Source of the DNA: Lachnospiraceae bacterium
GTDB taxonomy: Bacteria > Bacillota > Clostridia > Lachnospirales > Lachnospiraceae
NCBI GenBank assembly: GCA_017526745.1
Contig: JAFXQX010000002.1
Location: 1 to 32,617, forward strand
Length of the DNA: 32,617 bases
Direction: 5' to 3'
Shown piece after piece: positions 7,769 to 15,172 of this stretch. The notes beneath the pieces are model-generated. The model was not told where the DNA came from. It ran no database searches and was given only the letters and a program-made list of their open reading frames with translations. Made by a program: the position numbers and the translations under genes. The first letter of the stretch is position 1. Every line of letters begins with the position of its first letter.

Positions 7769-8236
7769 TCACGATCCTATTCCGAATTCCGTCCTGAGTT
7801 TTGCATATCTTGCCGCTTCCTTCTCCTTGACCTCCTTGGACAGATCACTGTAAATATGGTGCATTGCATCTGCATCTTTTAACACTTCATCCATGGGAGA
7901 ATCAACAGAAGCCTTATCGTCATGATGATAAATGGCCGAGCAGATGATCTCGGTCTCTTCAGAAGATGTCAAACCAAGCTTCTCAAGCGCCTTCCGCGCA
8001 AGATCAGCCCCCTTATGCGCATGATCGTCATACGAGCCGCTTTCATATGCATACAGATCGTGAAGCATCCCCGCCATACCGGCAAGTTCCGTATCCAGCC
8101 CGCGCTTTTGTGCTATAAGTTCCGCAGACATCGAAACACCGTACAAGTGCCCTGCGGCTTTGAGCATATCGTCCGGATCCTTCATTTCCGCCAACCGCTT
8201 ATTTACAAATTTATTCAATTCTTTTAATCTTCCCAT
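7769..8236 (-). CDS. HD-domain phosphohydrolase
   Basis: 155-aa protein with an HD metal-binding core: MLHDLYAYE (HD pair near residues 77-78), HAHKGADLA, and a later HHDDK with the distal Asp in KDADAMHH. Proteins of this size hydrolyse nucleotides or phosphate esters; no specificity motif is visible. Start at MGRLKE with GGGGAAA 4 nt upstream, not the longer ORF beginning at 8269. It is the first gene upstream of the 75-aa small protein and lies just inside a composite repeat at 8277. Confidence 0.82.
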   Translation of the reverse strand: MGRLKELNKFVNKRLAEMKDPDDMLKAAGHLYGVSMSAELIAQKRGLDTELAGMAGMLHDLYAYESGSYDDHAHKGADLARKALEKLGLTSSEETEIICSAIYHHDDKASVDSPMDEVLKDADAMHHIYSDLSKEVKEKEAARYAKLRTEFGIGS

Positions 8237-8276
8237 ATCATTTCCCCGCCTTACGGCAAAATCACACAACCGGTTT

Positions 8277-8349
8277 TGAGACTCGGGGACGGAGGTATTG
8301 TCTCATGTCAGGTCCGCGAAGCGGGCGTGACTAATTATGTGTTGTCTCA
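8277..8349 (+). repeat. Composite repeat with a truncated second copy
   Basis: A full copy at 8277-8305, then the same 25-nt hairpin spacer as at 3231 (here 8307-8331), then TAATT and only the last 12 nt of a second copy (8338-8349). It is the 3201-3290 composite with the 5' part of its right copy lost. Confidence 0.88.
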
Positions 8350-8378
8350 AAGCCACCGTCTCACTTTATCAATCCCAC

Positions 8379-8615
8379 CTACTGCCGCCCGGCCCAGGCA
8401 ATAAATGCCCAGATAAGTCTCCATATGAGCCTGTAGATAATAAACACTCCGACCGCGACAAGCGGAGCGATCCACAAAGGCTTTCCAAGAAATAAAATCA
8501 CAACTCCGGCGATCACGGTCACTGTCACAAGAAACTTCGCCGCAAAGATCCACCAGTTAAGCGTCAATATGACTCTTCCGAGTTTTTCGTCACGTTCGTC
8601 CTGCGAATCTGCCAT
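8379..8615 (-). CDS. Small two-helix membrane protein
   Basis: 78 aa with a charged cytoplasmic start (MADSQDERDEKLGR) and two hydrophobic helices (about residues 22-42 and 47-73) rich in Trp near the end. The start directly abuts the stop of the upstream 76-aa gene (TAG then ATG), so the two are coupled. Function unknown. Confidence 0.72.
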   Translation of the reverse strand: MADSQDERDEKLGRVILTLNWWIFAAKFLVTVTVIAGVVILFLGKPLWIAPLVAVGVFIIYRLIWRLIWAFIAWAGRQ

Positions 8616-8846
8616 CTACATGTACCCGCATCCGCTCTTGTCTTCTTTATCTATTTCACCCGAAACATACGAAGCCCTGAATTCCATGTTGATGTCGCGT
8701 AATTCCTTTTTCCCGTCTATGTACTCCTGATACATTTCGGCAAGGCCGGCCGCACATCCGTCGCATGCACCGTCTATGTTTCCGAGAGACTCGGAAACGA
8801 TCCGCTCACGTTCTTCTCTTGTCGTTTCACTTATCAGTAATCCCAT
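8616..8846 (-). CDS. Small acidic cysteine-containing protein of unknown function
   Basis: 76 aa, strongly helical and charged, with a central GACDGCAAG (a CxxC pair near residues 28-31) and a C-terminal GCGYM. The cysteines could bind metal but there is no known zinc-ribbon spacing. AAGGAT lies about 7 nt before the ATG. It is cotranscribed with the following two-helix membrane protein. No family recognised. Confidence 0.7.
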   Translation of the reverse strand: MGLLISETTREERERIVSESLGNIDGACDGCAAGLAEMYQEYIDGKKELRDINMEFRASYVSGEIDKEDKSGCGYM

Positions 8847-8862
8847 GATCCATATCCTTTAT

Positions 8863-8934
8863 TGAGACAATACCTCCGTCCCCGAGTCTCATTTTCCTCA
8901 AAAACTGAGACAGTTCCTCCGTCCCCGAGTCTCA
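8863..8934 (-). repeat. Two direct REP-like copies in C-rich orientation
   Basis: Full copies at 8863-8891 and 8906-8934, 14 nt apart. The second has a divergent loop end (GGAACT). Extra isolated GTCTCA ends follow to about 8950, suggesting repeated end-joining events. Confidence 0.88.
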
Positions 8935-8978
8935 CCAAGTCTCAAGTCTCATCCCAAAGTCCCAGCCAAGCTCACATA

Positions 8979-9455
8979 TCAAATGACCAGGTCTGCGATA
9001 TGACACGAGGCAGCCTCGATCAGGTCGGAAGGCGCCAGTTCGATCTGGCATCCGACCTTACCCGCACTGACGTAGATCCTGTCATATGCAGGCGCACTTT
9101 CATGGATAAAAGTCGAAAATGTCTTCTTCATACCGATCGGTGAGCAGCCGCCATGGACATATCCCGTAAGAGGCAGCAGCTCTTTTTGCTTTATCATCGA
9201 AACCGATTTTTCGCCGGAAGCCTTCGCCGCCTTCTTCAGATCAAGCTCATCCGTCACGGGAACAACGAAAACATGGTATGTCCCGCTCTTTCCCTGCGTA
9301 ACCAGAGTCTTAAAGACCTTCCGCGCATCTTCCCCGAGGATCTTCGCGATCTGCTCACCCGTAAGCGTCGGGTCGGGATCGTATGCGTGCGCCTCATATC
9401 CGATCTTTTTCTGATCGAGCACCCTCATAACATTAGTTTTGTCGGACTTCTTCAT
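8979..9455 (-). CDS. ybaK: YbaK/EbsC-type Cys-tRNA(Pro) deacylase
   Basis: 158-aa aminoacyl-tRNA trans-editing enzyme that removes mischarged cysteine from tRNA-Pro in the cytoplasm. Family features: TNVMRVLDQKKIGYEAHAY at the N-terminus; FKTLVTQGKSG with the conserved Lys (about residues 48-58); VPVTDELDLKKAAKA; and GYVHGGCSPIGMKK (about 98-111), the catalytic glycine loop of the INS superfamily. GAGG lies 5 nt upstream of the ATG. A second editing-type protein is encoded at 13382-13927. Confidence 0.9.
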   Translation of the reverse strand: MKKSDKTNVMRVLDQKKIGYEAHAYDPDPTLTGEQIAKILGEDARKVFKTLVTQGKSGTYHVFVVPVTDELDLKKAAKASGEKSVSMIKQKELLPLTGYVHGGCSPIGMKKTFSTFIHESAPAYDRIYVSAGKVGCQIELAPSDLIEAASCHIADLVI

Positions 9456-9514
9456 ACTGACCTCGGTTTGCTCTTTTCCTGACAGCCGTCTTTACGGCGA
9501 AAATCATATGCCCA

Positions 9515-9712
9515 CTATAGATAAAACTGCAGCCGGTCCAGGATGCCGTCAAGGTCTATCCCCGGATGAGTGGTATATATCTGCAGGATATCCTCGACCA
9601 GTTGTATATCAACGCAGTTCTTTTGAGCGATCTTTTCAACCGGCCTGTTTGCGTTCATATCCCTTATGACATTCCTTATCACCTTATCAAGATCTTTATG
9701 ATGATCCTTCAT
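9515..9712 (-). CDS. Small helical protein of unknown function
   Basis: 65 aa, rich in Asp, Asn and Ile: MKDHHKDLDKVIRNVIRDM, then VEKIAQKNCVDIQLVEDILQ, which looks like a helix-turn-helix-sized unit, then PGIDLDGILDRLQ. An AGGG-type ribosome site is about 10 nt upstream. It lies 16 nt downstream of nothing similar and 16 nt before the HAD gene stop, in the same direction. DNA binding is a guess from the helical pattern only. Confidence 0.6.
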   Translation of the reverse strand: MKDHHKDLDKVIRNVIRDMNANRPVEKIAQKNCVDIQLVEDILQIYTTHPGIDLDGILDRLQFYL

Positions 9713-9728
9713 ATATGCAGCACCCTAC

Positions 9729-10325
9729 TTACAATCCGCCAAGATCCTCAAGAAGAGACTCCTCGGAAGTCACAAGAACGGCATCGATCCCAAGTGCTCC
9801 GGCGGCATCGACATTGGCCTTAATATCATCAAAAAACATACACTCTTTCGGATCAAGATCATACTTATCCAGAAGATGCTTGTAGATCTCGGCCTCAGGT
9901 TTTATTGTCCCTGCCTGATAGGAGACTATCCCCCCGTCGATCATCTTCCTAAACGGCATGGGGTCCGTGTGTTTTTTGAATAGATACTCCGAATAATTCG
10001 ACAGGATATAGATGTTGTAGCCCTTTTCCTTGAGCTGTCTGATCCTCTCCCAGACAGCCTCACGCTCCGTCGCCATCTTGTCATTTCCGTAAAAAAACCG
10101 CCTCAGATCGTTTTCCATATCAGGATGACGCGAAACGTAATACTCTACGAGCGAGTCTATATCAACACATCCTCTGTCGAACTCGCGCCAAATAGGATCC
10201 TCGAAAATCATATGCGCCATCTTTTCGGCTTCATCATCAGACATGCCAAAATCAGCCGTGAGCATTTCCTTCCAGCGGTATCCTATGAGGACGCCGCCGA
10301 CATCAAAAATCAGGTTCTTGATCAT
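9729..10325 (-). CDS. HAD-family hydrolase (HAD-IA, epoxide-hydrolase/haloacid type)
   Basis: 198-aa phosphatase-like enzyme. Motif I is LIFDVGGVLIGY (D8 nucleophile, with Gly in place of the usual second Asp region DVGGVL, as in many HAD-IA members). Motif II is YILSNYSEY (Ser near 108), motif III the Lys in GTIKPEAEIY, and motif IV FFDDIKANVDAA (DD near 170). The cap is the helical C1 type. Start at MIKNL (10325), AGGAAG about 10 nt upstream. It follows the zinc-ribbon gene by 14 nt. Substrate unknown; sugar phosphates or nucleotides are typical. Confidence 0.87.
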   Translation of the reverse strand: MIKNLIFDVGGVLIGYRWKEMLTADFGMSDDEAEKMAHMIFEDPIWREFDRGCVDIDSLVEYYVSRHPDMENDLRRFFYGNDKMATEREAVWERIRQLKEKGYNIYILSNYSEYLFKKHTDPMPFRKMIDGGIVSYQAGTIKPEAEIYKHLLDKYDLDPKECMFFDDIKANVDAAGALGIDAVLVTSEESLLEDLGGL

Positions 10326-10339
10326 ATCTTTTGTACTTC

Positions 10340-10708
10340 CTAAAATCTGTTCCCGCATTTCGGGCAGAACTCAAAATCCTCGTCCGTTGTGTAACCGCAG
10401 TTTCTGCAGGTTTTTACAGGGTTTGGGCCGTTCATGACCCTCGTCAGATCATTCTGCCTTATCTCTACGTTTTCACCGCGGGCAATGCGTTTTCCGACCT
10501 CGGGATCGAGTTCATAAATACCGTGACAGCATGTCGTCTCGACATAGTATCTCTTTCCCCATTTAAACGTCGGGATGAAAAAAAGCGACAAAACGGTATA
10601 GGTCATAAAAACCCTGAAGCTTCCGTACGCGCCGCAAAGGCTGCATGTCATGAGCTGGTTTATGTCAAAATCCTTCCTGCCCTGTGTGATACCCATTATA
10701 AATAACAT
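10340..10708 (-). CDS. Zinc-ribbon protein with a central hydrophobic segment
   Basis: 122 aa. An N-terminal CSLCG pair (about residues 22-26) is followed by a hydrophobic patch VFMTYTVLSLFFIPTF (about 33-48), and the C-terminus is a classic zinc ribbon with CRNCGY and CPKCGNRF. The middle HGIYELD region resembles proteins annotated as zinc-ribbon domain-containing. AAGGAA lies 9 nt upstream of the ATG. It is transcribed into the HAD gene 14 nt downstream. Role unknown. Confidence 0.8.
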   Translation of the reverse strand: MLFIMGITQGRKDFDINQLMTCSLCGAYGSFRVFMTYTVLSLFFIPTFKWGKRYYVETTCCHGIYELDPEVGKRIARGENVEIRQNDLTRVMNGPNPVKTCRNCGYTTDEDFEFCPKCGNRF

Positions 10709-10724
10709 ATTCTATCATTCCTTT

Positions 10725-10787
10725 TGAGACTGGGGGACGGAGGTATAGTCTCAATCATTGAGACTGGGGGACGGAGGTATAGTCTCA
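10725..10787 (+). repeat. Tandem direct REP-like pair, 5-nt linker
   Basis: Copies 10725-10753 and 10759-10787 with linker ATCAT. Both carry the same rare loop variant ending TATA instead of TATT. The outer TCA of the second copy is the TGA stop codon of the DUF1284 gene. Confidence 0.92.
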
Positions 10788-11156
10788 GTGATTCTGTCCC
10801 GCACACAGATCATACCACTGACAACTGCTGCAGATCTCGTCAAACCGCCCGTCATCAAATATACGTTTCCCGACAAGTCTCTTCAGTTCCTTCCATGTCC
10901 GCCTCGCATTATAAGTAAGCCCGCACGCATCAACGATCCGGTTATCCATCCGGTCAACCTTCTCAAGCGATCGACAGGTATTCTCAATGTTATGCGGGCA
11001 GGCGCTGCATATGTCATCACAGCCTTCCCGTATCGTCACCTCGGCATCTGCCGAGAGCGCTTCCACTATCTGGTCCATATGATGTGTGAACTCATCGTTA
11101 TAGCCGTATCCGACATAGTTTTGAACACACAATAAATGATGAGGACGAATGTTCAT
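10785..11156 (-). CDS. DUF1284 domain protein
   Basis: 123 aa. It matches the DUF1284 pattern: MNIRPHHLLC at the start, GYGYNDEFTHHM, then cysteines in DDICSACP, NTC, and a C-terminal ICSSCQWYDLC. The seven-plus cysteines and two histidines suggest a metal or iron-sulfur site, which is inference. The function of the family is not established as far as I know. The stop codon TGA is the terminal TGA of the adjacent 29-nt repeat, so the repeat abuts the coding sequence with no gap. Confidence 0.85.
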   Translation of the reverse strand: MNIRPHHLLCVQNYVGYGYNDEFTHHMDQIVEALSADAEVTIREGCDDICSACPHNIENTCRSLEKVDRMDNRIVDACGLTYNARRTWKELKRLVGKRIFDDGRFDEICSSCQWYDLCAGQNH

Positions 11157-11199
11157 ATCACAACTGTTTTTTCTACGATCCGTTTTGCAGGCCGCCGGC

Positions 11200-11760
11200 T
11201 CAGAGAGCTTCGTAAAACGGACATCTTTCCTTTATACACTGGGGGTTACATGATGAAAATGAGCACTGCTCATCCTCGTATTCAAGCTTAACCTTATAAC
11301 GGGAATTGATATACAAAACCGCATTCTTAAATGCGATCATCGCATCTCTTTTGCAGCATCTCGGCCCATTGATCCTGCCAAGATCTCCGATCGCCTGTGA
11401 CGTAAACGACATGTGATCGCCCCATGTCCCGTCCTCGGATAAAGGCCCAGTTTTGTCAATGATGGCAAGGGCGGCTCCTACCGAAGTGACGGCGCCGCAC
11501 ACTCCCCACAGAGCGCACATCGCCCCCGGCATCCTTATTCCTTCCTGCATGAGCCTGGCAAGTGCGTCGTCAAGATCGATATCGCCCCCGGCATTATGAT
11601 AAGCCGCAAGAACACACGCACCATCCAGAATATGATGCTCCGGCCCGTGCATGCTGACATATTCTTTTTTCGCAATGTTCTTAAATATCCTGACGGGATT
11701 CGTTCCCTGTTCGGATTTGATATCGGAAATCATCTTTCCGGCTTTTTCGTCAACTGTCAT
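11200..11760 (-). CDS. DUF5714 domain protein
   Basis: 186 aa. DUF5714-type signatures: GPEHHILDGACVLAAYHNAGG (about residues 39-59), ALWGVCGAVTSVGAALAI (83-100), GPRCCKRDAMIAF, and a cysteine-rich C-terminus with QCSFSSCNPQCIKERCPF. In other organisms this domain is found alone or attached to SAM methyltransferases and may bind a metal centre; the function is not known. It is 43 nt upstream of the DUF1284 gene in the same orientation, an association of two cysteine-rich DUF proteins. Confidence 0.8.
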   Translation of the reverse strand: MTVDEKAGKMISDIKSEQGTNPVRIFKNIAKKEYVSMHGPEHHILDGACVLAAYHNAGGDIDLDDALARLMQEGIRMPGAMCALWGVCGAVTSVGAALAIIDKTGPLSEDGTWGDHMSFTSQAIGDLGRINGPRCCKRDAMIAFKNAVLYINSRYKVKLEYEDEQCSFSSCNPQCIKERCPFYEAL

Positions 11761-11817
11761 GTCATATCCCGTTGCGGCCGCGCTCCTCCGGCGGGCCGGA
11801 AAATCATCTGCCAGGGG

Positions 11818-12183
11818 TCAGTCAAATCTTGTCCCCATTGTTTTGTCCGTAACAAACTCTGTCCGGCAGAATCTGTCCCTCACCGTGTTAACAGCGTAGG
11901 CGGTCACCAGTCCGTCGGGCTTCATGTCGTTGATCATGATCCGCTCGCCTTCGCCGGCGTTGAAGATGATATGATCATACCTGACCTTGTTCTCCTCGAG
12001 AAACCGCATCGTGTGCGGCTTCTCGTAATCACTCCTGGCCGTCAGGAAAATGATCATATCCCTGCGTGGTATGGATTCGAGAAAATCACGTGCCCCGGGT
12101 AAAAACTCATCCTTTCCGCGTATATACGGGCCGTCATGTACCAAAAGCGTCCCGTCGAGATCAAGGATCCATGTTTTCGGCAT
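11818..12183 (-). CDS. Small HAD-like phosphatase
   Basis: 121 aa. Motif I is WILDLDGTLLVHDGP (DLDGTL near residues 7-12), motif II FLTARSDYEKP (Thr near 50), and motif IV is reduced to IMINDMKPDG (ND near 90). There is no large cap, so it is close in size to C0-type phosphatases and polynucleotide-kinase 3'-phosphatase domains. Start at MPKTW (12183) with GAGG 9 nt upstream; it begins 12 nt after the YunG-like gene stop. The longer ORF to 12324 overlaps that gene in another frame and is not the gene. Confidence 0.82.
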   Translation of the reverse strand: MPKTWILDLDGTLLVHDGPYIRGKDEFLPGARDFLESIPRRDMIIFLTARSDYEKPHTMRFLEENKVRYDHIIFNAGEGERIMINDMKPDGLVTAYAVNTVRDRFCRTEFVTDKTMGTRFD

Positions 12184-12194
12184 GGGTGATATCC

Positions 12195-12659
12195 TCAATT
12201 GTTCCGGTTCAAGTTCGTTTTGCATTTCTCCGACAATTCCTTTTCCAGTCTTTCCTTTAAAAGCTCGTACCTTTGCCTCTTCTCTTCCTTCGCAAAATGC
12301 ACTTTTCTGAATTGTTCGGAACAATCAGTATAATCGAGCTTTTCACCTTTAAACTGCTCACTCGTAAGATCAAATATGCAGCCGTCTACATCGTTAAAAC
12401 AATGGAATGTCCCGCCGCTTCTTTCTATACCGTATACTTTGCCTCCATAGATGTCCTGCATGGCAAATGCCGTAATGGAGCACTGCCCGAGCGTTCTGTT
12501 ATCTTCGCTCCAGTCTTTTCTTAAGCGCGGTGCGCACGTTTCTTTTGTCCAGATGTTCTCAAGAAGATCATAGTAATCCCTCGGCGTAAGTCCGCGCTCA
12601 TCCCTTATGTCGGCTCTCTCCCAGCCGTAAAACCTGTAGTTCATAATCTTATCTTTCAT
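12195..12659 (-). CDS. YunG-like protein (putative papain/transglutaminase-fold)
   Basis: 154 aa. The central block LGQCSITAFAMQDIYGGKVYG followed by GTFHCFNDVDGCIFDLTSEQF has the Cys, His and Asp order of the YunG-type proteins (GQC-A-T-A-L, then HYWN and DLTREQF). The C-terminal tail is a charged helix (residues about 122-150). A hydrolase role is inferred only from that arrangement. First gene of the YunG-like/HAD pair; upstream of it is a repeat pair at 12670. Confidence 0.7.
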   Translation of the reverse strand: MKDKIMNYRFYGWERADIRDERGLTPRDYYDLLENIWTKETCAPRLRKDWSEDNRTLGQCSITAFAMQDIYGGKVYGIERSGGTFHCFNDVDGCIFDLTSEQFKGEKLDYTDCSEQFRKVHFAKEEKRQRYELLKERLEKELSEKCKTNLNRNN

Positions 12660-12669
12660 ACTTTAAAAT

Positions 12670-12732
12670 TGAGACGACACCTCCGACCCCCGGTCTCAAA
12701 ACTTGAGACTGGGGGTCGGAGGTATTGTCTCA
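12670..12732. repeat. REP-like inverted pair sharing a private core variant
   Basis: Copies 12670-12698 and 12704-12732 with linker AAACT. Both have GGGGGTCGG where every other copy except the diverged one at 24018 reads GGGGACGG or similar, so the two arms changed together. The outer TCA at 12730-12732 is the flavodoxin stop codon. Confidence 0.92.
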
Positions 12733-13221
12733 TTCCGCCTTAAGGGCATTGGCAAATTCTTCTATCTTCCGATCGGTCTCTTCAGAATGCCTGGCCTTCG
12801 GATCAATAAATATGGCAGTCTGTTCAAACGCTGTCTCGTTCAGGCACTTTGAGAGCTTATCAAGGGCTTTCTCTGCTCCGGAACCGGCCTGGCAGGCAAA
12901 AGCAGCAAATCTCTTCCCCGCAAGTGCCTCCCTGTTATCCTCGATGAAAGTCCTTATCGGAGGAGCAAATGTTGATGCCCATACAGGAAAGCCGAATATA
13001 ATGCGGTCAATTTCCGAAAGGTCGATATCATAGCTTTCAAGCTCCGGCTTTTCCGCCATGACCGCACTCTTGCCGCCCCAGAAATACTTGGCAAACCCCT
13101 TGGTGCTGTATGCCTTCTTGGGTGTAAGGCAGCGAACGCGCGCATCAAGCTTTTCCTTGAGAACCTGCGCCACATATTCCGTGTTCCCTTCAAGTGAATA
13201 ATAAACAATAAGATCCTTCAT
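12730..13221 (-). CDS. Flavodoxin-family protein
   Basis: 163 aa. The FMN phosphate loop is YYSLEGNTEYVA (T/S-x-x-G-N-T, residues 8-19), then the 70s-loop FGFPVWASTFAPPIRTF (about 78-94) and FACQAGSGAEKA in place of the 90s loop, typical of flavodoxins used by FMN electron carriers in anaerobes. GGAGG lies 9 nt upstream of the ATG. The TGA stop is shared with the repeat terminus. Probable role: low-potential electron transfer or NAD(P)H-quinone-type reduction. Confidence 0.86.
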   Translation of the reverse strand: MKDLIVYYSLEGNTEYVAQVLKEKLDARVRCLTPKKAYSTKGFAKYFWGGKSAVMAEKPELESYDIDLSEIDRIIFGFPVWASTFAPPIRTFIEDNREALAGKRFAAFACQAGSGAEKALDKLSKCLNETAFEQTAIFIDPKARHSEETDRKIEEFANALKAE

Positions 13222-13250
13222 TTTACGTTTCCTCCATCAATCATATCCCT

Positions 13251-13384
13251 TGAGACAATACCTCCGTCCCCGAGTCTCATTGGTAAGAATAACAACCAAC
13301 ATTGAGTCCTCCCCTTGCGGGTCGAACTCAACGTCGCCGTGTCACGCCCGCGAAGTGAGACTCGGGGACGGAGGTATTGTCTCA
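13251..13384. repeat. Two REP-like copies in inverted orientation with a 76-nt spacer
   Basis: Copies 13251-13279 (C-rich) and 13356-13384 (G-rich). The spacer holds its own imperfect palindrome (TTGAGT at 13302 and AACTCAA ending 13331) and, at 13341-13355, half of the GC-rich hairpin seen at 3231 and 8307, cut exactly where the second copy starts. The last TCA is the stop codon of the ProX-like gene. Confidence 0.88.
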
Positions 13385-13927
13385 GTCTTCTCCGACAAGA
13401 TGTACCGTCTGGTACGTATGCCCCGTTGCCGGAAGAAATCTCTCGACAACATCAGCCGTTTTCAGCTTAAGGCTTGATGTACATACGCATGGATGGCACC
13501 CGAGATACTCATCCTTTAATACATCCTCATCTATCAAAAGCTTTACCGCATGTTCCCTGTCATTCATCAGGCCCATGATGCTCACAGCCCCGGGCTCTAT
13601 ATCAAGATATTTTAACATATCTTCCGGATCAGCAAACGACAATCTTGCGGAGTTGATCTGGGCTGACAGTTCCTTGGTCTTGAACTTCTTGTCACCAGGC
13701 ATCATCAGAAGATAAAACGCCGTCTTCTGGCGATTGCACAAAAACAGGTTCTTGCAGATGATCACACCGAGCACGGCATCGATCTCGTTGCATGCGGCCA
13801 TGTTGTCGGCCCTCTCATGATCGGTCCTCTCATATTCCATTCCCAGTTCATCGAGAAAATCATACGTCCGGACCTCTCTTTCCAGCCGGCCTTCTGTACT
13901 TGACGGTCTTCCTTTAAATAATTCCAT
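13382..13927 (-). CDS. ProX/PrdX-type prolyl-tRNA editing protein (YbaK domain)
   Basis: 181 aa. It belongs to the YbaK/INS editing superfamily, in the branch of free-standing ProX proteins that clear alanine from tRNA-Pro. Landmarks: VRTYDFLDELGMEYERTDHE, GVIICKNLFLCNRQKTAFYLLMM (Lys near 59), KELSAQINSARLSFA, LDIEPGAVSIMGLMND (glycine loop), LGCHPCVCTSSLKLKT. GAGG precedes the ATG by 5 nt. Distinct from the YbaK gene at 8979, so two different Pro-tRNA editing activities may coexist. Stop TGA lies inside a repeat. Confidence 0.87.
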   Translation of the reverse strand: MELFKGRPSSTEGRLEREVRTYDFLDELGMEYERTDHERADNMAACNEIDAVLGVIICKNLFLCNRQKTAFYLLMMPGDKKFKTKELSAQINSARLSFADPEDMLKYLDIEPGAVSIMGLMNDREHAVKLLIDEDVLKDEYLGCHPCVCTSSLKLKTADVVERFLPATGHTYQTVHLVGED

Positions 13928-13940
13928 ATTAACCTCACAT

Positions 13941-13969
13941 TGAGACTCGGGGACGGAGGTGTTGTCTCA
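13941..13969 (+). repeat. REP-like 29-nt repeat, single copy
   Basis: Full G-rich copy filling the gap between the ProX-like start (13927) and the end of the broken secreted-protein gene, whose TGA stop is the final TCA of this copy. Confidence 0.92.
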
Positions 13970-15082
13970 ATCAAAAAAGATCAACTCAAATGCGTAGCCT
14001 TCGATATCAAGGTCTATGGTTACGGAGTCGGACGACACATCGATATCATCGAACACCTTGACTTTGCCGTTCCTGTCGATGCCAAGTATGGCAAACTTTC
14101 TTCCTGTCTTAAGAAACTGTGTCGGGATCTTAAATGACAACGTACCTTTCTTCAGCGAATAGTCGGTCTTGCCGTTAACGGTCATATTAAAGGTGAATGC
14201 TTCCTTCCAGCCCTTGGGAGTATTTAACCTGAATGCGGCCTGAGCCAGGCTGCCCTGCACCTGAGGTCCGATCCCGACATTTGCGCCTCCAAATACTGTA
14301 GAGCCCGCTGCCCCTGTCACCGAAAACGTGGATGCTATGACCGCATTCGGGTTGGCCGGATTGGCCGGATTAGGAGCCGGTGCGGGATCATCTTCATGAT
14401 CATCATCGTCCTTATCCCGCGGAGTCGGCGTAGGTGTGGGAGTAGGAGTCAGCGTAGGTGTAGCAGTAGGTGTGGGAGTCGGTGTGGGAGTAGGAGTCGG
14501 CGTAGGCTTTACTGCAGAAAAATTGGCCTTTACCGTCACATCCGAATCTATCATCCTGAACCAAGCCGTATCGGCGCTTTTCGGATTAATGATATCTACA
14601 GCGCTTTCCGTGGTCCATCCGTCAAATTAATTTCCGCTATCGGGTGAAGCGGACAAATTGATCACGGCATCGTTTGATGCACTTGTCGGTGAAGCACCGG
14701 CAGTTCCGTGCCCGTCCTTTGTAACGGTGACGTTGTGAAGGCGTTTGAATACAGCCGTAAAATAAGCGTGGTTATTATCAGGAGGTTGTGGTAAGATAGC
14801 CGTTACCGTGGGTTGTTTTCTGCCTTCTTCAGGTATTAAATCAATGTTTGCACCGTCCCACCTGTCAAACTCATATCCGGGATTTGGGGTAGCCGAAAGT
14901 CCAATACTACCATACTCAAAAGCATACTCAGGCGAAACGGTACCGCCCACGCTCGGGGCTGCAGATACATGTATATGCCAACTGGACACCGCCTTCGTCT
15001 CCTGCGAAAAGGCAATGCCCAAGGCAAAACTCATCACCGCAATAGTAGCCATCCTCAAGACAAGTCCTGTTTTCTTCCTCAT
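13967..15082 (-). pseudogene. Secreted InlB-B-repeat-like protein interrupted by one nonsense codon
   Basis: One reading frame runs from MRKKTG (15082, GGGAGA ribosome site) to the stop at 13967, broken only by TAA at 14627-14629. The stop sits where the second repeat should read SGNEFDGW; a GAA-to-TAA change explains it. The intact product would be about 371 aa: signal peptide (to about residue 32), two divergent InlB-B/listeria-type beta repeats (GGTVSP...YEFDRWDG and HGTAGASP...FDGWTTES), a Pro-Thr linker (14421-14507), an acidic stretch, and a C-terminal beta domain. It would be a cell-surface or secreted protein. It could instead be a sequencing error or stop-codon readthrough. The TGA end is supplied by a repeat. 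Confidence 0.8.
14421..14507. repeat. Low-complexity Pro-Thr codon repeat
   Basis: A degenerate 6-nt repeat (GGNGTN on the plus strand) encodes alternating Pro-Thr on the minus strand, interrupted by a few Ala and Leu codons. It is a flexible wall-spanning type linker and a site prone to slippage. Confidence 0.9.
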
Positions 15083-15172
15083 AACCCATTCTCCCTGCAG
15101 TATAACCACAACAGTTACGCTGATAGAAATTATACCATAGACGCCTTTGGCTACAAAGTGATTTTCTGATGA

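Noticed and set aside
11785-11805. TCCGGC/GCCGGA palindrome as terminator of the HAD gene
   Set aside because: The loop would be 2 nt and no U-run follows on the minus strand.
11818-12324. Longer 168-aa version of the small HAD gene
   Set aside because: The extension overlaps the YunG-like gene in another frame, and the start at 12183 has a better spaced ribosome site.
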